The notes: generated from the letters alone by a model not told the origin. Shown: positions 26,961 to 33,558, counted from the first letter of the stretch. The stretch: 33,558 nucleotides of DNA from an uncultured Gammaproteobacteria bacterium (GCA_913063125.1 CAJXZM010000059.1:1-33558), one strand, 5' to 3'. A program made the numbers and translations.

Positions 26961-27418
26961 CCACCGGAGGGTTTTAGAGAGGCATGGAGACAATTGCCGA
27001 TTATTAAACAAGTAAGAGCAATGTCTCCCAAAACAATCACTTCACCAAAATGCCAGCAAATTGTATTTGAAGGCCCTGATGTAGACTTAGGCAAATTCCC
27101 CATTCAAACATGCCGGCCTGAAGGCTGCTCTTATCGGATGGCCGTCGTTAGCATTAAAAAATCCTACCCTGGCTATGCTGCTCGTATCATGATGGGTATT
27201 TGGTCTTTTTTACGGCAATTTATGTATACCAAGTTTATTGTTGTTGATGATATCGACCCTCGAAATTGGAACGATGTGATCTGGGCAATGACAACACGCA
27301 TGGACCCATGCTAGAGACACAACCACCCTGAAAAACACCCCTATTGACTATTTGTATTTTGCATCACCTGTTTCAGGATTAGGCTCAAAAATGGGATTTG
27401 ATGCAACGAATAAAATGG
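26955..27418 (+). pseudogene. ubiD: ubiD (prenylated-FMN-dependent decarboxylase) remnant with internal deletion and frameshift
   Basis: UbiD decarboxylates the polyprenyl-hydroxybenzoate intermediate of ubiquinone. From 26961 the frame reads [21 protein letters not shown] and then [21 protein letters not shown], matching UbiD around residues 105-150 of the E. coli protein. At about 27111-27122 it jumps, in frame, to [20 protein letters not shown], matching about residue 390; some 240 residues are missing. After TTRMDP an extra base near 27309 puts a stop in frame (TGC TAG). Shifting by one restores [20 protein letters not shown] and [15 protein letters not shown] up to about 27410. Both ends are also missing. 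The gene is dead. Confidence 0.9.
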
Positions 27419-27428
27419 CAAAGGGGAC

Positions 27429-27524
27429 AACTACCAAGCCGACGCCCAATGGAGTCTGACTCTGGCAGAACTATCTGAAGGCTCACAAACAACGCTAGGT
27501 GCATTACACCGATCATGGCAATAA
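27429..27524 (+). pseudogene. ubiU: ubiU C-terminal remnant
   Basis: UbiU pairs with UbiV in oxygen-independent hydroxylation during ubiquinone synthesis. The last 31 codons read [20 protein letters not shown] then TTLGALHRSWQ and TAA. From memory, E. coli UbiU (YhbU) ends in W-M-E-T-L-G-S-M-S-E-G-T-Q-T-T-L-G-A-Y-H-R-K-W-Q, a close match. About 300 upstream residues, with the cluster-binding cysteines, are gone; the ubiD remnant joins it at about 27411-27428. Its position directly before ubiV matches the normal ubiUV order. Confidence 0.85.
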
Positions 27525-27593
27525 TCAAATATACCTGCAGTTATGATCCATCTAATTTTGTGACACTATCCGCTTCTCCAAAAGAGTATCAAC

Positions 27594-28493
27594 ATGAAAA
27601 TATCTCTCGGCCCCATATTGTATTTTTGGTCAAAAGACACATTACTTGAGTGTTACCAGAAAGTAGCCAAATCACCCGTTGATATTGTTTATCTTGGCGA
27701 AACAATCTGCTCAAAACGTCGATCGCTGGATACTAATGACCGGATGGAAATTGCATCAATGTTACAAGATGCAGATAAAGAAGTCGTCTTATCAACGCTC
27801 GCCTTAATCGAAGCCGAATCAGAATTGTCTTCTGTCAAGCGAGTGATAAGCAATGGAAGCTTTGCCGTAGAAGCTAATGATTTTGGTGCAATACAACTCG
27901 CCATTGAAAATAATGTACCCTTTATCGTGGGGCATTCGGTAAATTTATACAACGCACATTCCGTTTCCTTACTGGCAAACAAAGGTATGAAATGCTGGGT
28001 GATGCCAGTGGAATTATCAAAATCCAATTTATCGGCTATTTTAAAAGAAAGAGAAAATATATCCAGCCTCGCTTCCTTTGCATGTGAAACAGAAATCTTT
28101 AGCTATGGTCGCCTCCCCCTAACATATTCCGCACGCTGTTTTACCGCCAGAGCATTTGATACTCCCAAAGATCAATGCCAATTCAAATGTATCGATTTTC
28201 CAGAGGGCATCCCTCTTTATAGCCAGGAAGAGCAATCTCTTTTTCAAATTAATGGCATACAAACCCAGTCTCATCAAACCTGCAATCTATTACAAGAATG
28301 GAAAACAATGCAGACCATGGGTGTAGATATCATGCGGATTAGTATCAGTGACATTGATGAAATAAATATTATCAATCAATTACATCACTTAATCTCAGAA
28401 AAAAACAACACGAGCAACACGATCCCTCTATTAAATACGGAACAATGCAACGGCTATTGGCACGGAGACACTGGAATCGAATGGAGAGCATAA
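27594..28493 (+). CDS. ubiV: Ubiquinone biosynthesis protein UbiV (U32 peptidase-like, 4Fe-4S)
   Basis: A 299-residue UbiV/YhbV protein, one half of the UbiU-UbiV heterodimer that acts with UbiT in oxygen-independent ubiquinone synthesis. The N terminus MKISLGPILYFWSKD and YLGETICSKRR are typical. The four cysteines C39, C182, C195 and C199 fall at the spacing of the 4Fe-4S ligands of the E. coli protein (C39, C180, C193, C197). Full length and without frameshift. AAAAGAG lies about seven bases before the ATG. Only a 31-residue ubiU tail precedes it, and ubiX and ubiD before that are broken, so unless partners exist elsewhere in the genome it is an orphan and may be on the way to being lost. 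Confidence 0.93.
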   Translation: MKISLGPILYFWSKDTLLECYQKVAKSPVDIVYLGETICSKRRSLDTNDRMEIASMLQDADKEVVLSTLALIEAESELSSVKRVISNGSFAVEANDFGAIQLAIENNVPFIVGHSVNLYNAHSVSLLANKGMKCWVMPVELSKSNLSAILKERENISSLASFACETEIFSYGRLPLTYSARCFTARAFDTPKDQCQFKCIDFPEGIPLYSQEEQSLFQINGIQTQSHQTCNLLQEWKTMQTMGVDIMRISISDIDEINIINQLHHLISEKNNTSNTIPLLNTEQCNGYWHGDTGIEWRA

Positions 28494-28717
28494 TTACGAC
28501 TAGGGGTTATGTGCCCTTATATAGTGAGAACTATACTATTTGTTGTACTAAAACTGCAATCAATCCGCTCGGACGAGACGGCTACTTATCCTTGTGAATT
28601 CAAACGGTCGTTGATAGAAACATAATCAGCAGCACCAGTCGCCCTAGGTCCGGCATTAAGGCGATGTCCGAATAACCGAATTCTTTCAGCCCTAAATGTC
28701 GGCAGCGTTTTGTGAGT

Positions 28718-28828
28718 TCAACCGGTCGATGCAACACACGTACAAAACCTCACAGCAGGTGTCTCGTAGTCTAACGTGTTTCTAGGTCGTTCGTTAAGTC
28801 GTCTAGCAACGTTCGTTGAATAAACGTC
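28718..28828 (-). pseudogene. IS30-family-like transposase C-terminal remnant
   Basis: A 36-residue minus-strand fragment reading STNVARRLNERPRNTLDYET then PAVRFCTCVASTG and stop. The L-N-x-R-P-R-x-T-L-x-x-x-T-P signature is the C-terminal end of IS30-type (DDE) transposases. It is closed by a stop upstream, and no other transposase part is visible. The remaining sequence from 28500 to 28717 and 28829 to 28892 holds no gene I can support; one short minus-strand frame ends in a hydrophobic stretch (LGRLVLLIMFLSTTV) but is unrecognised. Confidence 0.65.
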
Positions 28829-28892
28829 CTAGACTAACTTATAAGTACTGAACATATCCTTTTAACATGTCCCTCAAAACGCTCCAGAAAAC

Positions 28893-30056
28893 TTATGGCG
28901 CTTGCGTTACGGTACGCGCAGACGCGGCACTGCTAATTTTACGTTTGCCCATCCAAATAAAACCAACTACGGCCAGCAGTAACACTCCACCAATAAGAGG
29001 ACGGTACATTATCCATGCCACCGCAATCGTCGACAATGCACTTATCGCCGCTAGAACAAAGGCAATAAACCCCGTACCTGCCCCGACAATATTGCCAATA
29101 AATGGCACAATATCGGCAACTACCGATAACGGTTTTAATACCATTGCAAGCCCCATGGCCATGACTACAAAACCCACCAAACGCAATATCCAGGTTAAGG
29201 TTTCGTTATCATCCTGCGCCTTCTCGAACATTGCCTGCGCATTCACCATGCCCCCTTGCAGCAAATTAATGGTACCGCCAACACGGGTTTGATAAGGCTG
29301 AAATGAATCATCTTGTTGTTGAGCTACCAAGCTCACCTGGGTGGGTCGAATCACACTAAAACTCACCTTAAGGTCGCCAATATCAGGCTGACTTGGATTA
29401 TTACCCATATAATAACCACCATCCAACAATTGGATGGCCTTGCCTAATCCGTTAGGCAAGGCATTCGCGCTAACATCCAAACGCTCATATTGATCAATCT
29501 TACTCACCAAGCTTTCGGGTAACAAAAAGGCTCCAACCGTTATATGTTTCGCCTGGAATGAGCGAGAGCTATGAGCCATCGAATGCGGATTGTTGTAACC
29601 GCTTTTTTTAAATCCACTCGAATCAATCTGCTGGCTGCTCCACGTTTTTTCATAACGATACGTTGTAATGGTCTTTTCACTTCCACCCAGCTCTTTTTGC
29701 TTCTGCGTGTCCTCCTCCTCTTTCCATTGATACATGCTCACCGAACGTTTCAGCTTTAACCCTAGCGCCTGAACAGCAAAGGTTACGTCTTGCAGCGTCT
29801 CATCGGTGGTCGCCAACCCCGACACATGCACCAACTGGCCGTTATTGCCCGGCACAACAGAATCACTGCCAACCGAAATAACCGCCCCACCTCCCTCTTC
29901 TAGCGTCTGCATTCGATCTACTGCTCGTCCTTCATTCCAAAAGAGTAACGGAAAACCCACAACAAATAGAATAAGACCAAAAAAGATCCCCTTAATTGAG
30001 CTGCCAATTCGGCTTAACCACCCTTGAGAACTAACTTCGGTGAATTCATCTGACAT
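28893..30056 (-). CDS. TMEM43-family membrane protein
   Basis: A 387-residue membrane protein matching the bacterial relatives of TMEM43. It has one N-terminal helix (IKGIFFGLILFVVGFPLLFWNEGRAV, where the FWNEGRA motif is characteristic), then a large extracytoplasmic domain of about 230 residues. Three to four C-terminal helices follow (LRLVGFVVMAMGLAMVLKPL, IGNIVGAGTGFIAFVLAAI, and helices near 335-375). Molecular function in bacteria is unknown. Base composition appears richer in GC than its neighbours, which could reflect recent acquisition, since it is bordered by an IS remnant. A 50-codon frame lies 14 bases upstream on the same strand. Confidence 0.85.
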   Translation of the reverse strand: MSDEFTEVSSQGWLSRIGSSIKGIFFGLILFVVGFPLLFWNEGRAVDRMQTLEEGGGAVISVGSDSVVPGNNGQLVHVSGLATTDETLQDVTFAVQALGLKLKRSVSMYQWKEEEDTQKQKELGGSEKTITTYRYEKTWSSQQIDSSGFKKSGYNNPHSMAHSSRSFQAKHITVGAFLLPESLVSKIDQYERLDVSANALPNGLGKAIQLLDGGYYMGNNPSQPDIGDLKVSFSVIRPTQVSLVAQQQDDSFQPYQTRVGGTINLLQGGMVNAQAMFEKAQDDNETLTWILRLVGFVVMAMGLAMVLKPLSVVADIVPFIGNIVGAGTGFIAFVLAAISALSTIAVAWIMYRPLIGGVLLLAVVGFIWMGKRKISSAASARTVTQAP

Positions 30057-30069
30057 CGACTTGATTTCC

Positions 30070-30222
30070 TTATTGAGTTGAATAGGTAACTATCTTGTTC
30101 ACAAATTGCTCTACATCATGACGGAAATGAAAAGGTTTCACTCTGCCATGAGCGATATTAAGGCTGTCATGGGCATCAACCCATTCGTTATTTATACCGT
30201 CGATGACGACTGTAGCTTCCAT
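30070..30222 (-). CDS. Possible small protein (50 aa) upstream of the TMEM43-like gene
   Basis: An ATG-initiated frame of 50 residues (MEATVVIDGINNEWVDAHDS, then NIAHGRVKPFHFRHD, ending in IVTYSTQ). AGG lies about seven to nine bases before the ATG, and the stop is 14 bases before the TMEM43-like start, so it could be its leading gene. No membrane segment and no family recognised. It may also be a remnant of a larger gene. Confidence 0.35.
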   Translation of the reverse strand: MEATVVIDGINNEWVDAHDSLNIAHGRVKPFHFRHDVEQFVNKIVTYSTQ

Positions 30223-30705
30223 TGCTGCCTACCTAACATTGAGCGTTGCTCTGATCCTTAAATAGGTCGTCATAGAAAGACATTTACGACGCAAAGAAAA
30301 CACGATTATTAAAGTTGTGCGGCCACAACAGTTGCATCGCAATTAGTCGCATTGGGTAATTGCGAACAAAGACAGAAGACGATCACTTTGTGTCACAAAA
30401 CTGTCAGCGAGTCACATCACTTTACCAGCATACTGAAAGTCACTCCCGCTGTGGGCGAGTACTTTATTTATAAATAGTGCCCCCCCCCCCTAATACTATC
30501 TCTGGACTGCGTAATTGGACTGTTACTGGGTATTCCCTCATAGATTGAAACCACATATTAGGCCGATGAGATAGAACGCAATTGAGGGCAGTGTTTATAT
30601 TGCTGCCATTTGGGAGATCGGCTAAATGGGCAAGTTCTTCCAGTCAGCTGACAAGAAAAACCTGGCATATAAATTGATTTTTACTCGATAGCTGGCATCA
30701 CAGAC
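30223..30705. other. 483-base stretch without a supportable gene; contains an 11-base C tract
   Basis: No credible coding region on either strand. A run of 11 C occupies 30480-30490. A minus-strand frame that is open across about 30468-30645 has no convincing start and no recognised family. No tRNA, terminator or strong inverted repeat was seen here. Confidence 0.5.
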
Positions 30706-30951
30706 TTAGTGTTTCTTAGAACACCAGAATTCACTTTTTAACATTTCCTCTATATTAAGAAATACAGCACATCCGCTTAAGGCCCACAAGTTTCCTAAGA
30801 ACTTCTGATCCGAACTGGCGCATCCCACGAATTCAGCTCTTATTTCTGACTTACCACTTTCAAACAGCATGCCGAGAGCCTCCATGATGACGTCCTTAAA
30901 CTCACTCAACACCGCGCTATAACTTTGGCTTTTCGTTACAGTATCAGACAA
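30706..30951 (-). CDS. Hypothetical protein (81 aa)
   Basis: A short, soluble, mildly acidic protein read from a TTG at 30951 (SDTVTKSQSYSAVLSEFKDV, then MEALGMLFESG, ending in EEMLKSEFWCSKKH). It contains three cysteines (GCASSD, SGCAVF, WCSKKH). No family is recognised. No good ribosome-binding site is seen before the TTG; an internal ATG (MEALGML) would give 59 residues. It follows the DUF4345 gene on the same strand. Confidence 0.4.
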   Translation of the reverse strand: MSDTVTKSQSYSAVLSEFKDVIMEALGMLFESGKSEIRAEFVGCASSDQKFLGNLWALSGCAVFLNIEEMLKSEFWCSKKH

Positions 30952-31073
30952 ATTTTCGCTTACTAAAAAATTTTATCACCAGCCCATGAACCCAACAATT
31001 CTGGCTTTTCTTCAATATCTAGTAGCAGTAATCCGACTGCGCCTCCGTATAATCCACATAAGGTAGTAACGCT

Positions 31074-31475
31074 CTATATCAAAGCACTCACTAGGCTAAT
31101 AGCGTTAAGAGAACCTAGCACTATTTCAAAACCAAACCCTTGCTTAGTTCGCTTAGTGGGTTCGCCGTCTGTTACCCAGCTTACACCGCGTCCTAACGCA
31201 TATCCTAGATAAAATATTGTTGCGCTTATGAGAGAGGTCAGCCTCAATTCTGGTACCAGAATACCTAACAAAACAACAATACCAAAAAACGCTGTGATAA
31301 CTCCCGCACCGCGCATCTCACTCGTCAAATCGTGGTCGTTTCGTAAATTGTTGGATGAATCACTCAAAAAGGTGTCCAAGCACAATGAACTGCTTGGTCT
31401 AAGCAGGCGCATAGTACCTGCAAAAACTAGCAAAGCCCCTCCTAAAAACAGTGTAATACTTTGAAATATTTCCAT
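31074..31475 (-). CDS. DUF4345-like small membrane protein
   Basis: A 133-residue integral membrane protein with four helices: ITLFLGGALLVFAGTMRLL, MRGAGVITAFFGIVVLLGILV, LISATIFYLGYALGRGVSWV and a C-terminal one (FEIVLGSLNAISLVSALI). The RG at the start of the second helix and the A-L-G-R-x-x-S pattern with a following D-G-x-P are features of DUF4345. Function unknown. GAGGT precedes the ATG at 31475 by about seven bases. The frame stays open for another 36 codons after its TAG, see findings. Confidence 0.75.
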   Translation of the reverse strand: MEIFQSITLFLGGALLVFAGTMRLLRPSSSLCLDTFLSDSSNNLRNDHDLTSEMRGAGVITAFFGIVVLLGILVPELRLTSLISATIFYLGYALGRGVSWVTDGEPTKRTKQGFGFEIVLGSLNAISLVSALI

Positions 31476-31646
31476 TCTTTACCTCATAATATTTGGTCGG
31501 AATTTATGAACGTTTAAACGCATGATTCCTGTACGGGTTAACCCCATTATTTCATAAAGATCGTGGCTGCTTTGTCCCGTTTGCGCAATATTTTATGTGA
31601 GTTTTGAGCTGCTAATGAATCTAGCAAAATCCTTAAAGTAATTAGA

Positions 31647-32147
31647 TTATTTATAAGATTTAAAAATTTTCGAATAATTATGCGAATCTACTGCCTTCCC
31701 AGTTTCTATGAAGTACTTCAAGCCAAAAAGGTGTTGAACGAGACCTTTCCCTAACTGACCTCTCATCAAATATTTCATAAACCCTGGAGAAAATGAAACA
31801 AAAGAAGTCATCTTTACTTCCGTCACTTCCTTGCTTGTCATACTTCCAATTGAAGACAATTCATAGGTGGCAGACATTTCTTTTATAAATGGAAGGTTAT
31901 GTTCTGTCACTACAACCGTAAAGCTATTATTTTCATCTATTTCAGTTATCTTTTCGTCGAGAGATAACTTGTCATTAAACTGGCAATGCCTTTCACAATT
32001 CAATTCGCCATTTGTTGCATTGTGCATATAGTTTGAAGATATCATTCCTGGATTGTGTACATGAATATCACCATACTGTGTGAATAGAACCTCCCATGTT
32101 TTTTCTTTTGGGGCATTAATTACTTCTCTAAATTCTGACTTATTCAT
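31647..32147 (-). CDS. SRPBCC (START/Bet v 1-fold) family protein
   Basis: A 166-residue protein with the SRPBCC fold pattern: an N-terminal strand and helix (REVINAPKEKTWEVLFTQYGDIHVHNPGMISS), repeated beta strands, and a long C-terminal helix (SPGFMKYLMRGQLGKGLVQHLFGLKYFIETG). Such proteins bind small hydrophobic ligands; the ligand here cannot be told. GAGGTAAGC lies before the ATG at 32147. It is on the same strand as the broken GFA gene upstream and the DUF4345 gene downstream, so the three could share a transcript divergent from the HxlR gene. Confidence 0.8.
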   Translation of the reverse strand: MNKSEFREVINAPKEKTWEVLFTQYGDIHVHNPGMISSNYMHNATNGELNCERHCQFNDKLSLDEKITEIDENNSFTVVVTEHNLPFIKEMSATYELSSIGSMTSKEVTEVKMTSFVSFSPGFMKYLMRGQLGKGLVQHLFGLKYFIETGKAVDSHNYSKIFKSYK

Positions 32148-32245
32148 TAATATGCTTACCTCTAATAGTACTGCACAAAATATCTAAAACCGCGAAAATA
32201 AAAAGTGGTACTTTTAATTTTCCGACTGCCTTTATTTGTTAGACC

Positions 32246-32647
32246 TTACATCTCTGGCATAGAACCAGATTTAGGTAACGCGGGATCCATATGATCCAAA
32301 GATGTGTCGCTACTAGCATAAACCACCATTGTTGGCTTGAAATATTCAAGATCGTTAAGGCTATCAGCGCAAAGAAACTCCAACTGCGGGATACCACTCT
32401 TCTCCGCATATACATGTGAACCACAATGAGGACAGAAGCCTCTTTTACAATTTTTCCGCTTTCAGCTTGTTTCTCGTGGTAAGCCAGCTCACCACTTATG
32501 GATAGACTTCTGCGGGGCACAGCTATATTTGCAATATGCCCAACCCCACTAATTATCTGGCAATCAGTCCATTGGCAGAGGCCTTCCATAACAGGGTCAT
32601 CTGTACAGCTATGGCATATAAAAACCACAGCGACATTCTCCCGACAA
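32246..32647 (-). pseudogene. GFA-family (formaldehyde-activating-like, zinc) protein gene with two frameshifts
   Basis: The family pattern is spread over two frames. Segment 1 (frame from a TTG at 32647): SGECRCGFYM, then TAG. Segment 2: HSCTDDPVMEGLCQWTDCQI, SGVGHIANIAVPRRSLSISG and ESGKIVK. Segment 3, back in the first frame: RGFCPHCGSHVYAEKSGIPQ, LEFLCADSLNDLEYFKPTMV and LDHMDPALPKSGSMPEM then stop. An extra base lies near 32615-32625 and one base is missing in the A run at 32443-32446. One zinc-ligand cysteine of the C-x-C-x-x-C motif is Trp (CQWTDC). The 5' end abuts a 9-base C tract (32659-32667). Homopolymer sequencing errors are an alternative explanation of the shifts. Confidence 0.82.
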
Positions 32648-32675
32648 ATTGGAAATTGCCCCCCCCCTGTTATAG

Positions 32676-32733
32676 TTACTTACGATATTGAAGTGACCTG
32701 AGCTTATACTAGTGACTTCAATATCGCAAGTAA
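32676..32733. promoter_or_regulatory. Long inverted repeat, likely HxlR operator between divergent genes
   Basis: TTACTTACGATATTGAAGT (32676-32694) and ACTTCAATATCGCAAGTAA (32715-32733) are reverse complements at 18 of 19 positions, with a 20-base spacer. Each arm itself has ACTT and AAGT ends (ACTT-N9-AAGT), as expected for a winged-helix dimer site. It lies between the broken GFA gene (-) and the HxlR gene (+), 39 bases before the HxlR ATG. Confidence 0.75.
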
Positions 32734-32772
32734 TTGAGTTACTATTTCTGTAACGCTGCAGAGAGGTTTGGC

Positions 32773-33135
32773 ATGAGTTCCGACAATCAATTTTTACGTT
32801 CTGGATGCCCGATTGTGAACGGGTTGGATATATTTGGTGATAAGTGGACATTAGTTATTATTAGGGACCTAGTCTGTGGCAAAGAAACTTATTCTGAGCT
32901 AGCTGACTCACCTGAGAAGATACCCACAAACAGGCTGGCAGAAAGATTGAAAATGCTAGAAGCCGAAAATATGTTAGTAAAAGAGCTATATCAGTCGAAA
33001 CCCAAAAGATATAAGTATGTGTTAACAACAAAAGGGAGGGATATCTTACCAATTCTTCAAGACATCGCTAAATGGGGCAACAATTACGTCGAAGGAACAT
33101 GGATTCCCCTAGAGTGGTTTATGGAGGCTACCTAA
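32773..33135 (+). CDS. HxlR-family winged-helix transcriptional regulator
   Basis: A 120-residue MarR-like HxlR regulator. The core reads CPIVNGLDIFGDKWTLVIIR (about 12-31), then YSELADSPEKIPTNRLAERLKMLE and the wing KRYKYVLTTKGRDILPIL. The Cys just before the first helix (RSGCPI) is the position used for redox or electrophile sensing in some relatives. I choose the ATG at 32773 because GAGAGG lies about seven bases before it and family similarity starts there; a frame extension to 32734 runs into the operator. It is divergent from the GFA pseudogene, SRPBCC and DUF4345 genes, its probable targets. Confidence 0.9.
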   Translation: MSSDNQFLRSGCPIVNGLDIFGDKWTLVIIRDLVCGKETYSELADSPEKIPTNRLAERLKMLEAENMLVKELYQSKPKRYKYVLTTKGRDILPILQDIAKWGNNYVEGTWIPLEWFMEAT

Positions 33136-33437
33136 CGCTTGCATGAACTGTATTAGTTCCGACTTAATCTGACACATCCTCTTGAAAAAGAGAGAGTTAC
33201 CCGTTTTTATAAAGGTGTCTAATCTTAAATCAAAAGAGAACTCTCTATGTAGTGGCGCAGTGAATCTGGCCACCCTGCAATCGATTGACAAAACCACCCT
33301 GCAAATTAAGGTGTATCTTCAAAACTTCGAATGACTGCTATGAAGATTTATGGGGTTCTATCAATAGAAGCAGATACCCCATATTGCAATCGAATACCTC
33401 TCATGGCCTTATACCTAAAATGACCGCGCTATAAACA
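33136..33437. other. Non-coding stretch with repeat motifs, probably remains of mobile-element ends
   Basis: No gene is visible. AGAGAGTT (33191-33198) and AACTCTCT (33239-33246) form an 8-bp inverted repeat. CCACCCTGCAA occurs twice 24 bases apart (33270-33280 and 33294-33304). Spaced short repeats of this kind are found at ends of IS21-type elements, but no transposase fragment supports this, so the origin is unproven. Confidence 0.4.
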
Positions 33438-33558
33438 GGCTGTGTGAAAACGTAATTCAAGTATAATGCCCTTATTGTTTTTCTAGGGCATTTTATGAAG
33501 CGTTTTATTGAAGAAAAAAGTCGGTCACAGAACACATTGTTCCCCGAGTCACTGGATG
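33438..33558 (+). mobile_element. Left end of an IS1182-like insertion sequence, cut by window edge
   Basis: GGCTGTGTGAAAACGT at 33438-33453 resembles the terminal repeat of IS1182-type elements, and TATAAT at 33462-33467 can serve as the -10 box. The element continues beyond the window, so the right end and any target-site duplication cannot be seen. The exact left boundary is approximate. Confidence 0.6.
33495..33558 (+). CDS. IS1182-family-like transposase, first 21 residues only
   Basis: The frame starts MKRFIEEKSRSQNTLFPESL and continues past the window edge. The pattern R-x-Q-x-T-L-F-P-E-x-L-D-D is the standard start of IS1182-type transposases. Whether the gene is intact cannot be judged. 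Confidence 0.7.
   Translation, partial: MKRFIEEKSRSQNTLFPESLD

Noticed and set aside
28867-29292. Plus-strand frame of 141 residues
   Set aside because: Antisense to the 3' part of the TMEM43-family gene; Pro/Thr-rich composition typical of shadow translation.
30468-30645. Open minus-strand frame of about 60 codons across the C11 tract
   Set aside because: No convincing start, no recognised family, and it reads through a homopolymer.
32609-32851. Minus-strand frame of 80 residues across the HxlR promoter
   Set aside because: It runs antisense through the HxlR start and its operator; only the last residues belong to the broken GFA gene.
30706-33135. Possible integron cassette array (small genes of mixed function, GTCTAACAAA after the GFA gene, ACCTAACGC after HxlR)
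   Set aside because: The core-like sequences lack matching partner sites and the folded structure of attC; no integrase is present.

Overview
The window looks like chromosomal DNA of a low-GC, probably marine, gammaproteobacterium (Oceanospirillales/Pseudomonadales type). The main reasons are the yihY-arsC-wrbA-DUF2069 gene order, which I recall from Pseudomonas, the class I fumarase, and the RDD-SpoIIM-DUF4129-DUF4350-MoxR-DUF58 operon. This is inferred from protein resemblance only; no rRNA, tRNA or CRISPR array was seen.

Left part (1-15.6 kb), ordinary core genes. A truncated class I fumarase runs off the left edge. It is followed by a sirtuin that lacks all cysteines, an epoxide-hydrolase-like alpha/beta hydrolase, a conserved protein with a possible PilZ-like end, YihY, ArsC, WrbA and a DUF2069 membrane protein. 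Next comes a tightly packed six-gene membrane/MoxR operon (7738-14833), three of whose junctions are 4-base ATGA overlaps. An ECF sigma factor with no visible anti-sigma partner follows.

Middle part (15.6-25.8 kb), sensory and accessory metabolism. There is a large 7TMR-DISM hybrid histidine kinase, a 1061-residue fusion of an acetoacetate-decarboxylase-like domain with an FAD-dependent amine-oxidase/desaturase-like domain, a transglutaminase-like protein, and an AraC regulator divergent from a class-C beta-lactamase-like serine hydrolase. A PPOX-fold protein and a TetR regulator complete it. The TetR gene has a perfect 16-bp inverted repeat just upstream of its start, very probably its operator.

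Right part (25.8-33.6 kb), a decaying and mobile region. Fragments of a TetR-like gene, a DUF2238 gene, ubiX, ubiD and ubiU lie in front of an intact ubiV. They look like the remains of a ubiquinone-biosynthesis locus, including the oxygen-independent UbiU/UbiV pair, that collapsed through several deletions and a frameshift. After this come an IS30-like transposase tail, a TMEM43-family membrane protein, small DUF4345 and SRPBCC genes, a doubly frameshifted GFA-family gene, an HxlR regulator with an 18/19-bp inverted-repeat operator, and the start of an IS1182-like element at the right edge. Long C tracts (11 and 9 bases) occur here.

The strongest observations are the collapsed ubi locus with an orphan ubiV, the cysteine-free sirtuin, the decarboxylase-oxidoreductase fusion, and the two operator-like palindromes. 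I see no convincing new defence or mobile system.
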